Origin: Lysinibacillus sp. FSL K6-0232
Lineage (GTDB): Bacteria > Bacillota > Bacilli > Bacillales_A > Planococcaceae
Direction: 5' to 3'
Length of the DNA: 64,000 bases
Assembly (NCBI RefSeq): GCF_038008325.1
Contig: NZ_JBBOYW010000001.1
Location: forward strand, 1,850,001-1,914,000
The position numbers were made by a program, and so were the translations under genes. The notes under the pieces are model-generated. The model did not search any database. It was given only the letters and a program-made list of their open reading frames with translations, and was not told where the DNA came from. Positions 52,817-60,948 of the stretch are shown one piece after another. Every line of letters begins with the position of its first letter. Within the stretch, counting starts at the first letter, position 1.

Positions 52817-53470
52817 TTATTTTTGTGTAATGCGCTCGAAAAATGCGATGGTTTTATCTATGTCTGTTACATGAGCATTGCACGTTTGGCTATCTGCACA
52901 AATGTAATTGCTGTGGTTGGTATAGGTCCCTACAGCTTGCCCTTTAACGGAAGTGGTAAAGAGCCCTACATCTGAATGGCGATTACAGACAGCACAAATC
53001 CCACGAATTGTATTGTTGGAGAATGTGCCTTTAATGGCTTTAAACTGTCCATCCTGCTCAAGCACCACATATTTACGATGTGTGCCAGGGTCATCCCAAG
53101 CTAAATAGCAAATTTGAGAGAAGTCAAGCTCCTCCAGCTTTGGTAGCTTGAGCTTTTTCTCTTTTTTAAATAAGCTTTTTAGCGTGCTGACTGTAAGAGG
53201 CGTGAACGGCATAACGTAGGGCTTAATCTGCGCTAAAAATGCCTCACCTTGTGCGCGATCTGTCACGGTAAATAGCTGTTCAATAAGCTTTGTTTCCTCT
53301 GTGGAAAGGGCTAATTTTGTCGTAATTTCATGGTCCACAAGACCACGTACAGCTAAAATTACGTTTTGATCCTTTGTCGTTGTTAATGCATGTAAAATTT
53401 TATTTAATTGCTGCTCAAGTAAATGATAGTTAGCAACCGTTAAGAACGGCTGAATTGTTTGGTTGTCCAT
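52817..53470 (-). CDS. FusB/FBP-type elongation factor G-binding protein
   Basis: A 217-residue two-domain protein. The C-terminal four-cysteine zinc finger (C159 and C162 in GICAVCNR, C191 and C197 in YICADSQTCN) is the signature of FusB/FusC proteins, which bind EF-G and release ribosomes stalled by fusidic acid. AGGAG is 9 bp from the ATG. A leader ORF and complementary RNA segments upstream suggest inducible expression. Chromosomal homologues may have a house-keeping role. Confidence 0.85.
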   Translation of the reverse strand: MDNQTIQPFLTVANYHLLEQQLNKILHALTTTKDQNVILAVRGLVDHEITTKLALSTEETKLIEQLFTVTDRAQGEAFLAQIKPYVMPFTPLTVSTLKSLFKKEKKLKLPKLEELDFSQICYLAWDDPGTHRKYVVLEQDGQFKAIKGTFSNNTIRGICAVCNRHSDVGLFTTSVKGQAVGTYTNHSNYICADSQTCNAHVTDIDKTIAFFERITQK

Positions 53471-53551
53471 TTGAAATCTCTCCTGTAATGTAGGCTTTTT
53501 TGTGCATTTGGCCTAAAGAGATCCTTCAATGTATATTTTATAGACCTCTTT
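53471..53551 (-). promoter_or_regulatory. Attenuator-like leader structure of the FusB-type gene
   Basis: On the minus strand AAAGAGGTC (53543-53551) can pair with GATCTCTTT (53515-53523). ATCTCT in the latter (53517-53522) is also complementary to AGAGAT of the ribosome site (53476-53484). TAGGC/GCCTA (53511-53515 with 53491-53495) forms another stem. Mutually exclusive pairings are the hallmark of translational attenuation; the direction of the switch is unclear. Confidence 0.5.
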
Positions 53552-53600
53552 GACCAGAAGAGGTAGTTCTAGAGCAGGCATTACAAGTGAATGCGTTCAA
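53538..53600 (-). CDS. 20-residue leader peptide upstream of FusB-type gene
   Basis: AAGGAGG (53608-53614) is 7 bp upstream of a TTG start for a 20-codon frame beginning MNAFTCNACSRTT and ending GQRGL. Its last codons overlap the 5' arm of the attenuator stem, so a ribosome on the leader would disrupt that stem. Confidence 0.5.
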   Translation of the reverse strand: MNAFTCNACSRTTSSGQRGL

Positions 53601-53882
53601 ATTGATTCCTCCTTAAAAGAAAACGATTGGTATAGATACCTATAGATATATTAACATGAAAAAAACGATGCTGTGCGGAAAAAGACATAAAAAAATATAT
53701 CTAAGCAAAGTAAATTCTAGCTTGCTTATTTTTTTATGAATTTTAATAACTGAAAATAACAAATATGAAGGCTTATTCTAATAAATAGGTCTTATTATTT
53801 TAGTTAATTTGTAATAAAAGTAATTATATAGTATTATAATACTGGTTTATTTTTTGAATTTTATGTGAAAGGTTTGATAATA
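53601..53882. other. AT-rich intergenic region
   Basis: Divergent promoter region between the FusB-type gene and the helicase gene; very AT-rich, no further gene or repeat seen. Confidence 0.45.
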
Positions 53883-56078
53883 TTGCCATTTGTTGAAACG
53901 GAGTATTTAGGAAAACCAGGAGAATCTGGTGAAAAAAAAGTTTGGGATTCAATTAAACAAGCTTATCGTGAGAAAGAAAAGGTTGATAAATGTCTAGCTT
54001 ACTGGCGCTATCCTTTATTCACAAATGTTGGTCAAACACGTAAAGAGCCTGATATCTTGATTGCAGATAAAGATAATGGAATTATAATTATTGAGGTAAA
54101 ATCAATAACTATTCATCAACTTGTGGCAGTTAACGGTCATTTATGGGAATATAAAGATTTTTATGAACATACAGGAAATCCTTATCAGCAAGCAGAAAAT
54201 CAATTATTTTCCCTTCTTGGTATCTTTGATCGTGAAGCAGCGATTCGTAGGAAAATTAGTGGTAAAGTTTTGATTGCACTGCCTAATATTTCTGAAGAGG
54301 AATGGATTTCTCATGGTTTTGACCGTCTGCCTAGTGTGCCTCCTATTATTTTTAATAATGACTTAGGGCGTGCTACACTTCTAGCAAAAATAGAAAATAC
54401 TATTAATATTCAAAAAGGTGAAGAAATTAATGATGAGCACTGGAAAATGATACTATCCATTTTAAGTGGCTCACCAATTTATAGAAAAGAAATTACTGTA
54501 GCACAAAGTGATATTACAACTCGTTTGGGTGTTGTGAATTCACTTAGTGAAAAACTTTCTGAAATGGATATTCAACAAGAAAATATTGGGAAAACTATTC
54601 CGTCTGGACCACAACGTATCCGTGGAATTGCAGGGTCTGGTAAATCCGTTCTACTTTGTCAAAAAGCAGCGCATATGCATTTAAAGCATCCAGATTGGGA
54701 TATTGCACTTGTATTCTATTCAAGAAGTTTATACGAAGAAGTTGTGAGTCAAGTGGATAAGTGGTTAAGACACTTTAGTAATGGTGATGTATGTTATAAC
54801 AAAGAAGTAGGAAAAAAATTGAAAATTCTTCATTCGTGGGGAGGAAAAAGTAAACAGGGGTTCTATAGTTATATTTGCGACGTGCACGGTGAAAGAAAAT
54901 TAACTGTAAACGATGCTAAGGATCAGGGAATCAGAGGAACGGGAGATTCCTTAGGCTATATATGTACACAATTTTTAAAAAGTGTGCCAGAAGTTACACC
55001 TTTATTTGATGCAGTTTTAATTGACGAAGGTCAAGATTTTATGGTGAGCGATGCCTATAAGTTTGAAGATAAACAACCATTCTATTGGCTTGCATATCAA
55101 GTATTACGTCCAGTTGATAAAACTGATCCTACCAATCGTAGACTTATTTGGGCATATGACGAAAGTCAAAGTCTTGATAATCTAGTTGTTCCAACAGCTC
55201 GTGAGCTCTTTGGAAATGCTCCTGAGTTTAAGCAGTTTGTTTCTGGTATACATAAAGGTGGTATTAGAAAAAGTGAAATTATGCATCGCTGCTATCGTAC
55301 ACCGGGACCTATTCTAACAGCTGCACATGCTATTGGTATGGGTCTATTACGTCCAGATGGTATGCTGCGAGGTATTACAAATAAAGATGATTGGAAAAAT
55401 ATTGGTTATGAAGTATTAGAAGGGAACTTCCGTCAAGGAGAAAAAATAGTGTTACAACGCCCTAGTAAAAACTCTCCTAATCTTGTTCCAAAGGTTTGGA
55501 ATAATCCGGTATTGGAATTTAAAACGTATATCTCAAGAAATGAAGAACTTCAAGCTCTTGCGACAGAAATTAAAAATAATTTACAAAAAGATTATTTAAA
55601 GGCTTCAAAAAATATTTTAGTCATTGTATTAGGCGAAGCTTGGGAAGCATCTGATCTCCAAAAAGAGGTAGCAAAAGTATTAATGCAACATCAAATTGAT
55701 ATTTATATACCTGCTGAAAGTGGTAAAAATATTTTGGACACTTTGAATTGGAAGAATAAAAAGCCAGATCAATTTTGGGAAGAAGGGGCTGTAACGATTT
55801 CACTTGTCCCACGTGCTAAAGGAAATGAAGCACATATGGTTTATGTAGTAGGTGCTGATTTAGTGGCTAGTAATGAAGGAAATATACAATTACGCAATCA
55901 ACTGTTTGTTGGCTTGACACGCTCAAAAGGTTGGGCTAAATTATCGGGTATTAGTCATTATGATATGTATGATGAAATAAATCATGTAATCGACAGCGGT
56001 GATACATTTGAATTTACCTTTAAACGTGCACCGTTACAAAATATTAATGAAGATATTGAGGAAACTGTATTTGCATAA
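53883..56078 (+). CDS. NERD-type nuclease fused to SF1 (UvrD-like) helicase
   Basis: A 731-residue protein. The N-terminal NERD/PD-(D/E)xK nuclease domain shows EPDILIADKDNGIIIIEVKS with D57, E71 and K73. The SF1A helicase has Walker A GIAGSGKS (about 248), Walker B VLIDEGQDF (about 381), the QSLDN-type motif III region and late FVGLTRSKGWAKL (motif VI). TTG 53883 follows AAAGGT; earlier GTG/TTG starts at 53865 and 53874 are possible. Alone, AT-rich flanks, no house-keeping neighbours: a likely defence nuclease-helicase. Confidence 0.82.
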   Translation: MPFVETEYLGKPGESGEKKVWDSIKQAYREKEKVDKCLAYWRYPLFTNVGQTRKEPDILIADKDNGIIIIEVKSITIHQLVAVNGHLWEYKDFYEHTGNPYQQAENQLFSLLGIFDREAAIRRKISGKVLIALPNISEEEWISHGFDRLPSVPPIIFNNDLGRATLLAKIENTINIQKGEEINDEHWKMILSILSGSPIYRKEITVAQSDITTRLGVVNSLSEKLSEMDIQQENIGKTIPSGPQRIRGIAGSGKSVLLCQKAAHMHLKHPDWDIALVFYSRSLYEEVVSQVDKWLRHFSNGDVCYNKEVGKKLKILHSWGGKSKQGFYSYICDVHGERKLTVNDAKDQGIRGTGDSLGYICTQFLKSVPEVTPLFDAVLIDEGQDFMVSDAYKFEDKQPFYWLAYQVLRPVDKTDPTNRRLIWAYDESQSLDNLVVPTARELFGNAPEFKQFVSGIHKGGIRKSEIMHRCYRTPGPILTAAHAIGMGLLRPDGMLRGITNKDDWKNIGYEVLEGNFRQGEKIVLQRPSKNSPNLVPKVWNNPVLEFKTYISRNEELQALATEIKNNLQKDYLKASKNILVIVLGEAWEASDLQKEVAKVLMQHQIDIYIPAESGKNILDTLNWKNKKPDQFWEEGAVTISLVPRAKGNEAHMVYVVGADLVASNEGNIQLRNQLFVGLTRSKGWAKLSGISHYDMYDEINHVIDSGDTFEFTFKRAPLQNINEDIEETVFA

Positions 56079-56173
56079 AAACCGTAACAGTGACCTTTAA
56101 ATACAATAGAAACAGGTTTTAGCAAGCAAAATATGCAATGTTATTGCGAACTAGCAGCTTGAAAAAATTTAAC

Positions 56174-56213
56174 GAACCTACTCTTAAAGAAGCTTTAACG
56201 AGTAGGTTCTTTT
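56174..56213 (+). terminator. Terminator
   Basis: GAACCTACTC pairs with GAGTAGGTTC and is followed by four T residues. Confidence 0.85.
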
Positions 56214-56240
56214 AGTTACCTAAAAATAAAGGCTTTAAAT

Positions 56241-56276
56241 ATATCGTTATTTACGATATAATCGCTTGGAGCGATA
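56241..56276. promoter_or_regulatory. Inverted repeats upstream of marR gene
   Basis: ATATCG-N7-CGATAT (56241-56259) and ATCGC-N5-GCGAT (56261-56275) lie side by side within 25 bp of the marR ribosome site, likely autoregulatory operators. Confidence 0.6.
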
Positions 56277-56295
56277 TATTAAAGGAGCTAAAGCG

Positions 56296-56694
56296 ATGAT
56301 TAATGAGATTAATAGTTATTTTACGACGATATTTTATCATCTCCATACAACACATGAGGATGTGATTTCCCACCAAAGTGTGCGTATTTTACAGATGATT
56401 CAAAAGGAAGATGAGGTGACGGTGCGTGCGATTGCGGGGTTATTAAATATTTCACACAATACAGCGTCTGAGCATGTCAAAAAGCTAGAGCGTCATGGCT
56501 GGGTGCAGAAGGAGCGCGCCGCCGAGGACCAACGCAAGGTGCTGCTTTATTTAACAGCAGAGGGGCAGCGGGTGCTGAAGAAAAATACTGAATTGGATGA
56601 TACGAAGCTACAGGCTGCTCTTGATCGTTTAACGGAGCAGGAGCAACAGGCAATTTTGCAGGCATTTCAGCGTCTAAGCGAGGTGGCAAAATAA
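56296..56694 (+). CDS. MarR-family transcriptional regulator
   Basis: A 132-residue winged-helix regulator with TVRAIAGLLNISHNTASEHVKKL as recognition region and a wing RAAEDQRKVLLYLT containing the usual D-x-R. AAAGGAG selects ATG 56296 over 56266. Its stop overlaps the start of a DUF3147 membrane-protein gene, its probable target with itself. Confidence 0.88.
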   Translation: MINEINSYFTTIFYHLHTTHEDVISHQSVRILQMIQKEDEVTVRAIAGLLNISHNTASEHVKKLERHGWVQKERAAEDQRKVLLYLTAEGQRVLKKNTELDDTKLQAALDRLTEQEQQAILQAFQRLSEVAK

Positions 56695-57041
56695 TGTATA
56701 TGCTAGTGAAAATTATCAGCTCGGCAGCCATTATTGGGGTTGTAACAGAGATTGCGCGTAGATTTCCGACCTACGGAGGCATTATTGCTGCATTGCCATT
56801 AGTGAGTATTTTAAGTATTATTTGGCTGACGGTGCAAAGTGAGTCGAGCGAGCATATTCAACGCTTTACAGTAGGCGTTATTGTTGGTTTACCAGCTACG
56901 ATGTTTATGCTGTTTGTAATCTATATGGCAATGAAGTCCTCCATGCATCTTGTGTTCGCCATTGGCTTAGGTATTTTATCGTGGGCAGTGTTTTTAGGCA
57001 TTCAAAAAGTGATTGCAGGGGTTTTTCATATTTCAATGTAA
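56694..57041 (+). CDS. DUF3147 family membrane protein
   Basis: A 115-residue protein with four hydrophobic segments (SSAAIIGVVTEIARRFPTYG, IIAALPLVSILSIIW, VGVIVGLPATMFML and HLVFAIGLGILSWAVF). This order fits DUF3147. Translation is coupled to the marR gene by a one-base overlap. Role unknown; perhaps a small transporter. Confidence 0.8.
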   Translation: MYMLVKIISSAAIIGVVTEIARRFPTYGGIIAALPLVSILSIIWLTVQSESSEHIQRFTVGVIVGLPATMFMLFVIYMAMKSSMHLVFAIGLGILSWAVFLGIQKVIAGVFHISM

Positions 57042-57052
57042 GGAGCTAACGG

Positions 57053-57538
57053 ATGACAATACAAACAATTCAACAAGTTCCTCAGCAAAAGGTGCTACAG
57101 TTTTTTACAACCCATTGGGGAAGTAGTGAAATGGTTATTTCTACGGGCATCTATGACTGTAGTCAGCTTGAGGGCTTTATTTATAGTAATGAACAGCAAG
57201 AGATTATTGGCTTAGTCACGTATAGCATTTGCGAAAAGGATTGTGAGATTATTTCGCTGGATAGTGTAGAAGCGGGTAAGGGAATTGGTGCTATGCTTGT
57301 GCAGGCTGTTGAGCGACAGGCGTTAAAGCAGGGCTGTACAAGCGTATCACTTATTACAACGAATGATAATTTACATGCGCTAAAATTTTATCAAAAGCGT
57401 GGCTATTATCTTGTCGAAATTTTGCCGAATGCAGTCGAGCGGGCAAGAGCCAATAAGCCCTCCATCCCGCTTATTGGCAATGATGGTATTCCGATACGAG
57501 ATGAACTACGTTTACAAAAACAGCTTGACTTGCGATAA
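57053..57538 (+). CDS. GNAT-family N-acetyltransferase
   Basis: A 161-residue acetyltransferase. The acetyl-CoA loop is DSVEAGKGIGAMLVQAVE, followed by TTNDNLHALKFYQKRGYYLVE, the classical motif B. GGAGCTAACGG precedes ATG, 11 bp after the DUF3147 gene, so probably the same operon. Substrate unknown. Confidence 0.85.
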   Translation: MTIQTIQQVPQQKVLQFFTTHWGSSEMVISTGIYDCSQLEGFIYSNEQQEIIGLVTYSICEKDCEIISLDSVEAGKGIGAMLVQAVERQALKQGCTSVSLITTNDNLHALKFYQKRGYYLVEILPNAVERARANKPSIPLIGNDGIPIRDELRLQKQLDLR

Positions 57539-57580
57539 GTTGGGCTGTTTTTTTGTTATACTGAACAAGAGGAGGTTGCT

Positions 57581-58051
57581 ATGAAAAAAATAGTATTTGC
57601 ATTATTATTAAGTGTGCTTATCGCTGGGGTGTTATTTTTATTTTATTTAAAAAGTAATCCACCGCTGAAGCTGGAAAGCTATATGACAAGGCAGGACAAT
57701 GAGGCAGTCACGATTATTGCGCTAGATAATAAAGGCTTGCGTGATATTCAACTGAAGCAGGTGCTTGTTAATGATAAGCCACCTGAACGCGTGGAGCTTG
57801 TGATTAGTAAGGCTGAGCCATTTGAGGTCGAAACAAAGCTGGAGGGGAATCAACATATCTCCTTTCGGAAATTAACGCAAGTTGCGCTATTGCCGCGACA
57901 ATACATAGACCCCAAAGCTCTTGGTCAACAGCCACAGCATTATGCGATTCAAGTCACAGCTTCGCATATGAAGAAAATCACTATTCAATATGAGTATTTA
58001 CATATACCATTTACATTAACAGCCGAGCTTCAACCTGCCCAGCAGGATTGA
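57581..58051 (+). CDS. Membrane-anchored hypothetical protein
   Basis: A 156-residue protein with one N-terminal hydrophobic helix (KIVFALLLSVLIAGVLFLFYL) and a beta-rich extracellular domain (VTIIALDNKGLRDIQLKQV; KKITIQYEYLHIPFTL). No family recognised. GAGGAGG sets the ATG. It precedes a lipoprotein gene by 33 bp. Confidence 0.7.
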   Translation: MKKIVFALLLSVLIAGVLFLFYLKSNPPLKLESYMTRQDNEAVTIIALDNKGLRDIQLKQVLVNDKPPERVELVISKAEPFEVETKLEGNQHISFRKLTQVALLPRQYIDPKALGQQPQHYAIQVTASHMKKITIQYEYLHIPFTLTAELQPAQQD

Positions 58052-58084
58052 AAGTAATGATACAAGATTAGGAGGGACTATCCA

Positions 58085-58444
58085 ATGAAAAAATGGATTT
58101 TTCCAATTGTGCTGCTGCTGATGCTAGCAGCTTGCCAAAGCCCTCAGCAGGAAGTGCATTATATCGCTAAAAGCAAACATTGGAAGGCGGTATACCATAG
58201 TAATACAGAGGAAGGCTTACGCTTATTTTATCTTGGCGATCACCATAATTTAGGTCCTTTAGTGATTACGGTGGAAGGAACGAAGGAAGCGATCAATGTG
58301 GCGGATGTTCAAGTAAATCAAGAGGGCTATTATGCTTTTACGAAAAAGGAAAGTGCTAAGCTGTTTAAACATGATGCCAAGCCAACGATTGAGATCGAGT
58401 GGCAATCCAATCGTGAAACATTAGAAGTGAAAAATCAATCGTAA
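58085..58444 (+). CDS. Putative lipoprotein
   Basis: A 119-residue lipoprotein: signal peptide IFPIVLLLMLAACQ with lipobox LAAC, then a short beta-sheet domain (HWKAVYHSNTEEGLRLFYLG). GGAGGG precedes ATG. Likely co-transcribed with the preceding membrane protein and followed by a terminator. Confidence 0.75.
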   Translation: MKKWIFPIVLLLMLAACQSPQQEVHYIAKSKHWKAVYHSNTEEGLRLFYLGDHHNLGPLVITVEGTKEAINVADVQVNQEGYYAFTKKESAKLFKHDAKPTIEIEWQSNRETLEVKNQS

Positions 58445-58450
58445 AAAAAG

Positions 58451-58493
58451 AAAGCTTGCTTTGAACAATTAATTGTCAAGGCAAGCTTTTTAA
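58451..58493 (+). terminator. Terminator
   Basis: AAAGCTTGC, an inner CAATTAATTG palindrome and GCAAGCTTT, ending in five T residues. Confidence 0.85.
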
Positions 58494-58542
58494 GTTATTA
58501 AAAATACAGCTACTAAAATGAATGACATACACATACAGTAAA

Positions 58543-58704
58543 TTAAGATGCCTTTGAATATTTATTTAATAGGACATCCAGTTCCTGGCTATAATCTACC
58601 ACAGTAGGGTGGGTGAAACCAAGGTCTTTTGCTTTTTTATACATAATTCTTCGTTTGATTTCGATTTCTGCCTTCAAGAATTTTTTTAGTAATAAGTTTA
58701 CCAC
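58543..58704 (-). CDS. Spo0E-like aspartyl-phosphate phosphatase
   Basis: A 53-residue protein from GTG 58704 with GGAGG about 8 bp upstream. It is a two-helix hairpin with LKAEIEIKRRIMYKKAKDLG, then the Spo0E signature YSQELDVLLNKY. Spo0E phosphatases dephosphorylate Spo0A-P and delay sporulation. Size and motif match well; it may be a Spo0A/Spo0F-level brake. Confidence 0.82.
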   Translation of the reverse strand: MVNLLLKKFLKAEIEIKRRIMYKKAKDLGFTHPTVVDYSQELDVLLNKYSKAS

Positions 58705-59111
58705 AATATTTTCCTCCTATATTTTCCCGATACTCTTGCACGAAATTCCCTTGACCTCGATTCAACTTTTTCATTGTATCTCAATGTTCGTGAAAAAAAT
58801 GTCACATTGTGTACGGCAGGTGAATTTCGTCATATAGTCTTAGATAAGAATATAGACCCTTATTAGGCATAAGGAGGAAAGTGAATAATAGCGCAAGATA
58901 CAGCCATATTTTGACTATTTTGAGTATGTAGAATAGTCAAAAAAATTGTATCTTTTTTACTATGAAGAAAATAGTTAGGAATGATTAGAATTATGAATCG
59001 CGCTAGTGTTTTGTCATATTTTATCAAATTAGCTTCGATTATGTTTAGAAATAGAGGATTTTATTTGCTAAAGTATAAGAAATCGAAAGTTTACGAGAAG
59101 GGGAGAGGCTA
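58705..59111. other. Intergenic region with bidirectional hairpin
   Basis: No gene seen. TTGACTATT / AATAGTCAA flanked by T and A runs (about 58911-58947) could terminate transcription in either direction. Confidence 0.5.
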
Positions 59112-59699
59112 ATGCGTACAACCTATTTTCAGCAATTACAACAGCACTTACCAGAAGAGGAGCAGCTACAATTACAGCGAGCGCTTGGGGCAACAGCTCA
59201 ACAACTTCAAAGCTTGCTTGCTATTTTTCCAAATTGCCCACAATCCTTGCTGGAGCTGTTACAGGATGTGAACGGTACATACTATTGCAAGCATGGCGAC
59301 GAAACGCTTTGTGTCCTTGTGCTAGGCTCTGACTTAGGGGACTATCCGTATTATTTAAAGTCAGTTGAGCAAATCGTGGCAGATTATCATAATGAGCATG
59401 AAAGCATTGCTGAGCGCTATCAAGATTATTTAGAATATGTGGAAGTAGATGATAAAATCGCTATGGATGTGCCATTGAATAAGCGCTTATGCTTTGCGGA
59501 CTGCATGAATAATGGTGGCACGTCGAGCCTGTATATTGATTTTTCGCCGAATAAAGGTGGGCAAATGGGGCAAGTCATACGCTATGTCCATGACCCTGAT
59601 AGCTTTGAGGTCATTGCTTCGTCCTTTGAAGAATACTTACAGCAGCTAATGGCAGAGGATTATGAATTTGCAGCTATTTACGAGGAGGAATTCGAATGA
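59112..59699 (+). CDS. SMI1/KNR4-family protein
   Basis: A 195-residue protein with SMI1/KNR4 features: an N-terminal helical half ending in PQSLLELLQDVNG, the central DYPYYLKSVEQIV, and a beta-rich YIDFSPNKGGQMGQVIRYVHDPDSFEVIASSFEEYL. Bacterial members often serve as immunity proteins in contact-dependent toxin systems, but no toxin is adjacent. GGGGAGAGG precedes ATG. Confidence 0.82.
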   Translation: MRTTYFQQLQQHLPEEEQLQLQRALGATAQQLQSLLAIFPNCPQSLLELLQDVNGTYYCKHGDETLCVLVLGSDLGDYPYYLKSVEQIVADYHNEHESIAERYQDYLEYVEVDDKIAMDVPLNKRLCFADCMNNGGTSSLYIDFSPNKGGQMGQVIRYVHDPDSFEVIASSFEEYLQQLMAEDYEFAAIYEEEFE

Positions 59700-59883
59700 C
59701 CATGCTGCTCATGTTCTATAACCTCCAGCTTGTTGGGGCATAACGGTATGTTATTTGTGCGCACTATGATTGTCCCATGGTAGCGCAAAAAGAAATAGAC
59801 TTTTATTGAAATTTTTAGTAGGATGTAGGTAGAGGCATGTCAAAATGCACTTTATGCAACAATCACAATCCACATCTATGCAA

Positions 59884-59913
59884 AAAAGACATTCTGCAAT
59901 GAGAATGTCTTTT
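59884..59913 (-). terminator. Terminator of cold-shock gene
   Basis: AAAAGACATTCT and AGAATGTCTTTT arms with T or A runs on both sides, 30 bp after the csp stop. Confidence 0.8.
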
Positions 59914-59941
59914 AATGTTGCACGTCTATGTTAGGTAAAGA

Positions 59942-60142
59942 TTATAGTTTCACTACATTCGTTGCTTGAGGTCCACGGCTACCTTCTTCTACACCGAATT
60001 CAACCTTTTGGCCTTCTTCTAATGTTTTGAAGCCATCTGCTTGGATTGCTGAGAAATGTACGAATACATCGTTGCCACCTTCCACTGCGATGAAGCCGAA
60101 GCCTTTTTCTGCGTTAAACCATTTTACTGTTCCTTGTGTCAT
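59942..60142 (-). CDS. Cold-shock protein (CspA family)
   Basis: A 66-residue OB-fold RNA chaperone with RNP1 KGFGFI and RNP2 VFVHF. WFNAEKG and the closing GPQATNVV are standard. GGAGGGTG sets ATG 60142; the longer frame is not needed. The A/T-rich leader between 60143 and 60260 would form the usual long cold-shock 5' UTR. Confidence 0.95.
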   Translation of the reverse strand: MTQGTVKWFNAEKGFGFIAVEGGNDVFVHFSAIQADGFKTLEEGQKVEFGVEEGSRGPQATNVVKL

Positions 60143-60321
60143 TTGTAAACACCCTCCCAAAAAAATTCAACAATCAATTACTTCAATAGCAATTTGAATC
60201 TGTGTTTCTTCATCGTAGCACTTGAAGGAATATAATCATTTCCTCTATTATAATACATCTTCACTAATATATCCAGTAAATTCCGCTTTTAGTAAGAAAA
60301 ATATATACTGCTACATGCTGA

Positions 60322-60948
60322 CTAGTGAATCCAAGCCTTTTCCTTCGCGACAATAACAGCCTCTGCACGTGATTCCACATTCAGCTTAATAAAGAGCTTC
60401 GATAAATAGTTTTCCACCGTGCGCTGTGTAACGCCTAGTGCTGAGGCAATGGCTTTATTTGTACAGCCTTGCGCAACAAGCTGTAAAATTTCCTGCTCCT
60501 TATCGCTTAATAGCACCTCCTGCTGCACATTTGGTAAATGCGTGCGCCGCTGGATAAAATCTAAAAAATCGGCTGATAGTAAAATTTCACCACGAAAGGC
60601 TGCCTGAATCGTTTGAATAACCTGCTCCTTTGTGGCAAGCTTGGACAATAAGCCATCAATTTTTTTCTCAATTAATAGCTCATAATAATCCGATAGCTCA
60701 TAGCCTGTATAAAGGATAATTAATGCCTCTGGCTGCTTTTTCTTAATCATTTCGGATAGCTGGATGCCATTGATTGGCTTCATATTAATATCAATTAAAA
60801 ATAGCTGAAAGGCTTCTGATTCCATTCTTGTTAGCACCGCACCGCTATCCTGCTCCGTCTTAATATGGACATTTGTTAAATCCTGTAACAATGTTTTTGT
60901 ACCATCTAACACGACAGGATGGTCATCGATAATCAGTATATTCATCAT
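60322..60948 (-). CDS. ComA-like NarL/LuxR response regulator
   Basis: A 208-residue two-domain regulator. Receiver: ILIIDDHPVVLDGTKTLL, phospho-acceptor D52 or D53 in FLIDINM, and the GYE/SK switch region (ILYTGYELSDYYELL; LLSKLATKEQ). Output: GCTNKAIASALGVTQRTVENYLSKLF (LuxR HTH). The N-terminus and GTKT/YTGYE segments resemble ComA of Bacillus. ATG at 60948 or 60945. It overlaps the kinase gene by about 25 bp. Confidence 0.88.
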   Translation of the reverse strand: MMNILIIDDHPVVLDGTKTLLQDLTNVHIKTEQDSGAVLTRMESEAFQLFLIDINMKPINGIQLSEMIKKKQPEALIILYTGYELSDYYELLIEKKIDGLLSKLATKEQVIQTIQAAFRGEILLSADFLDFIQRRTHLPNVQQEVLLSDKEQEILQLVAQGCTNKAIASALGVTQRTVENYLSKLFIKLNVESRAEAVIVAKEKAWIH

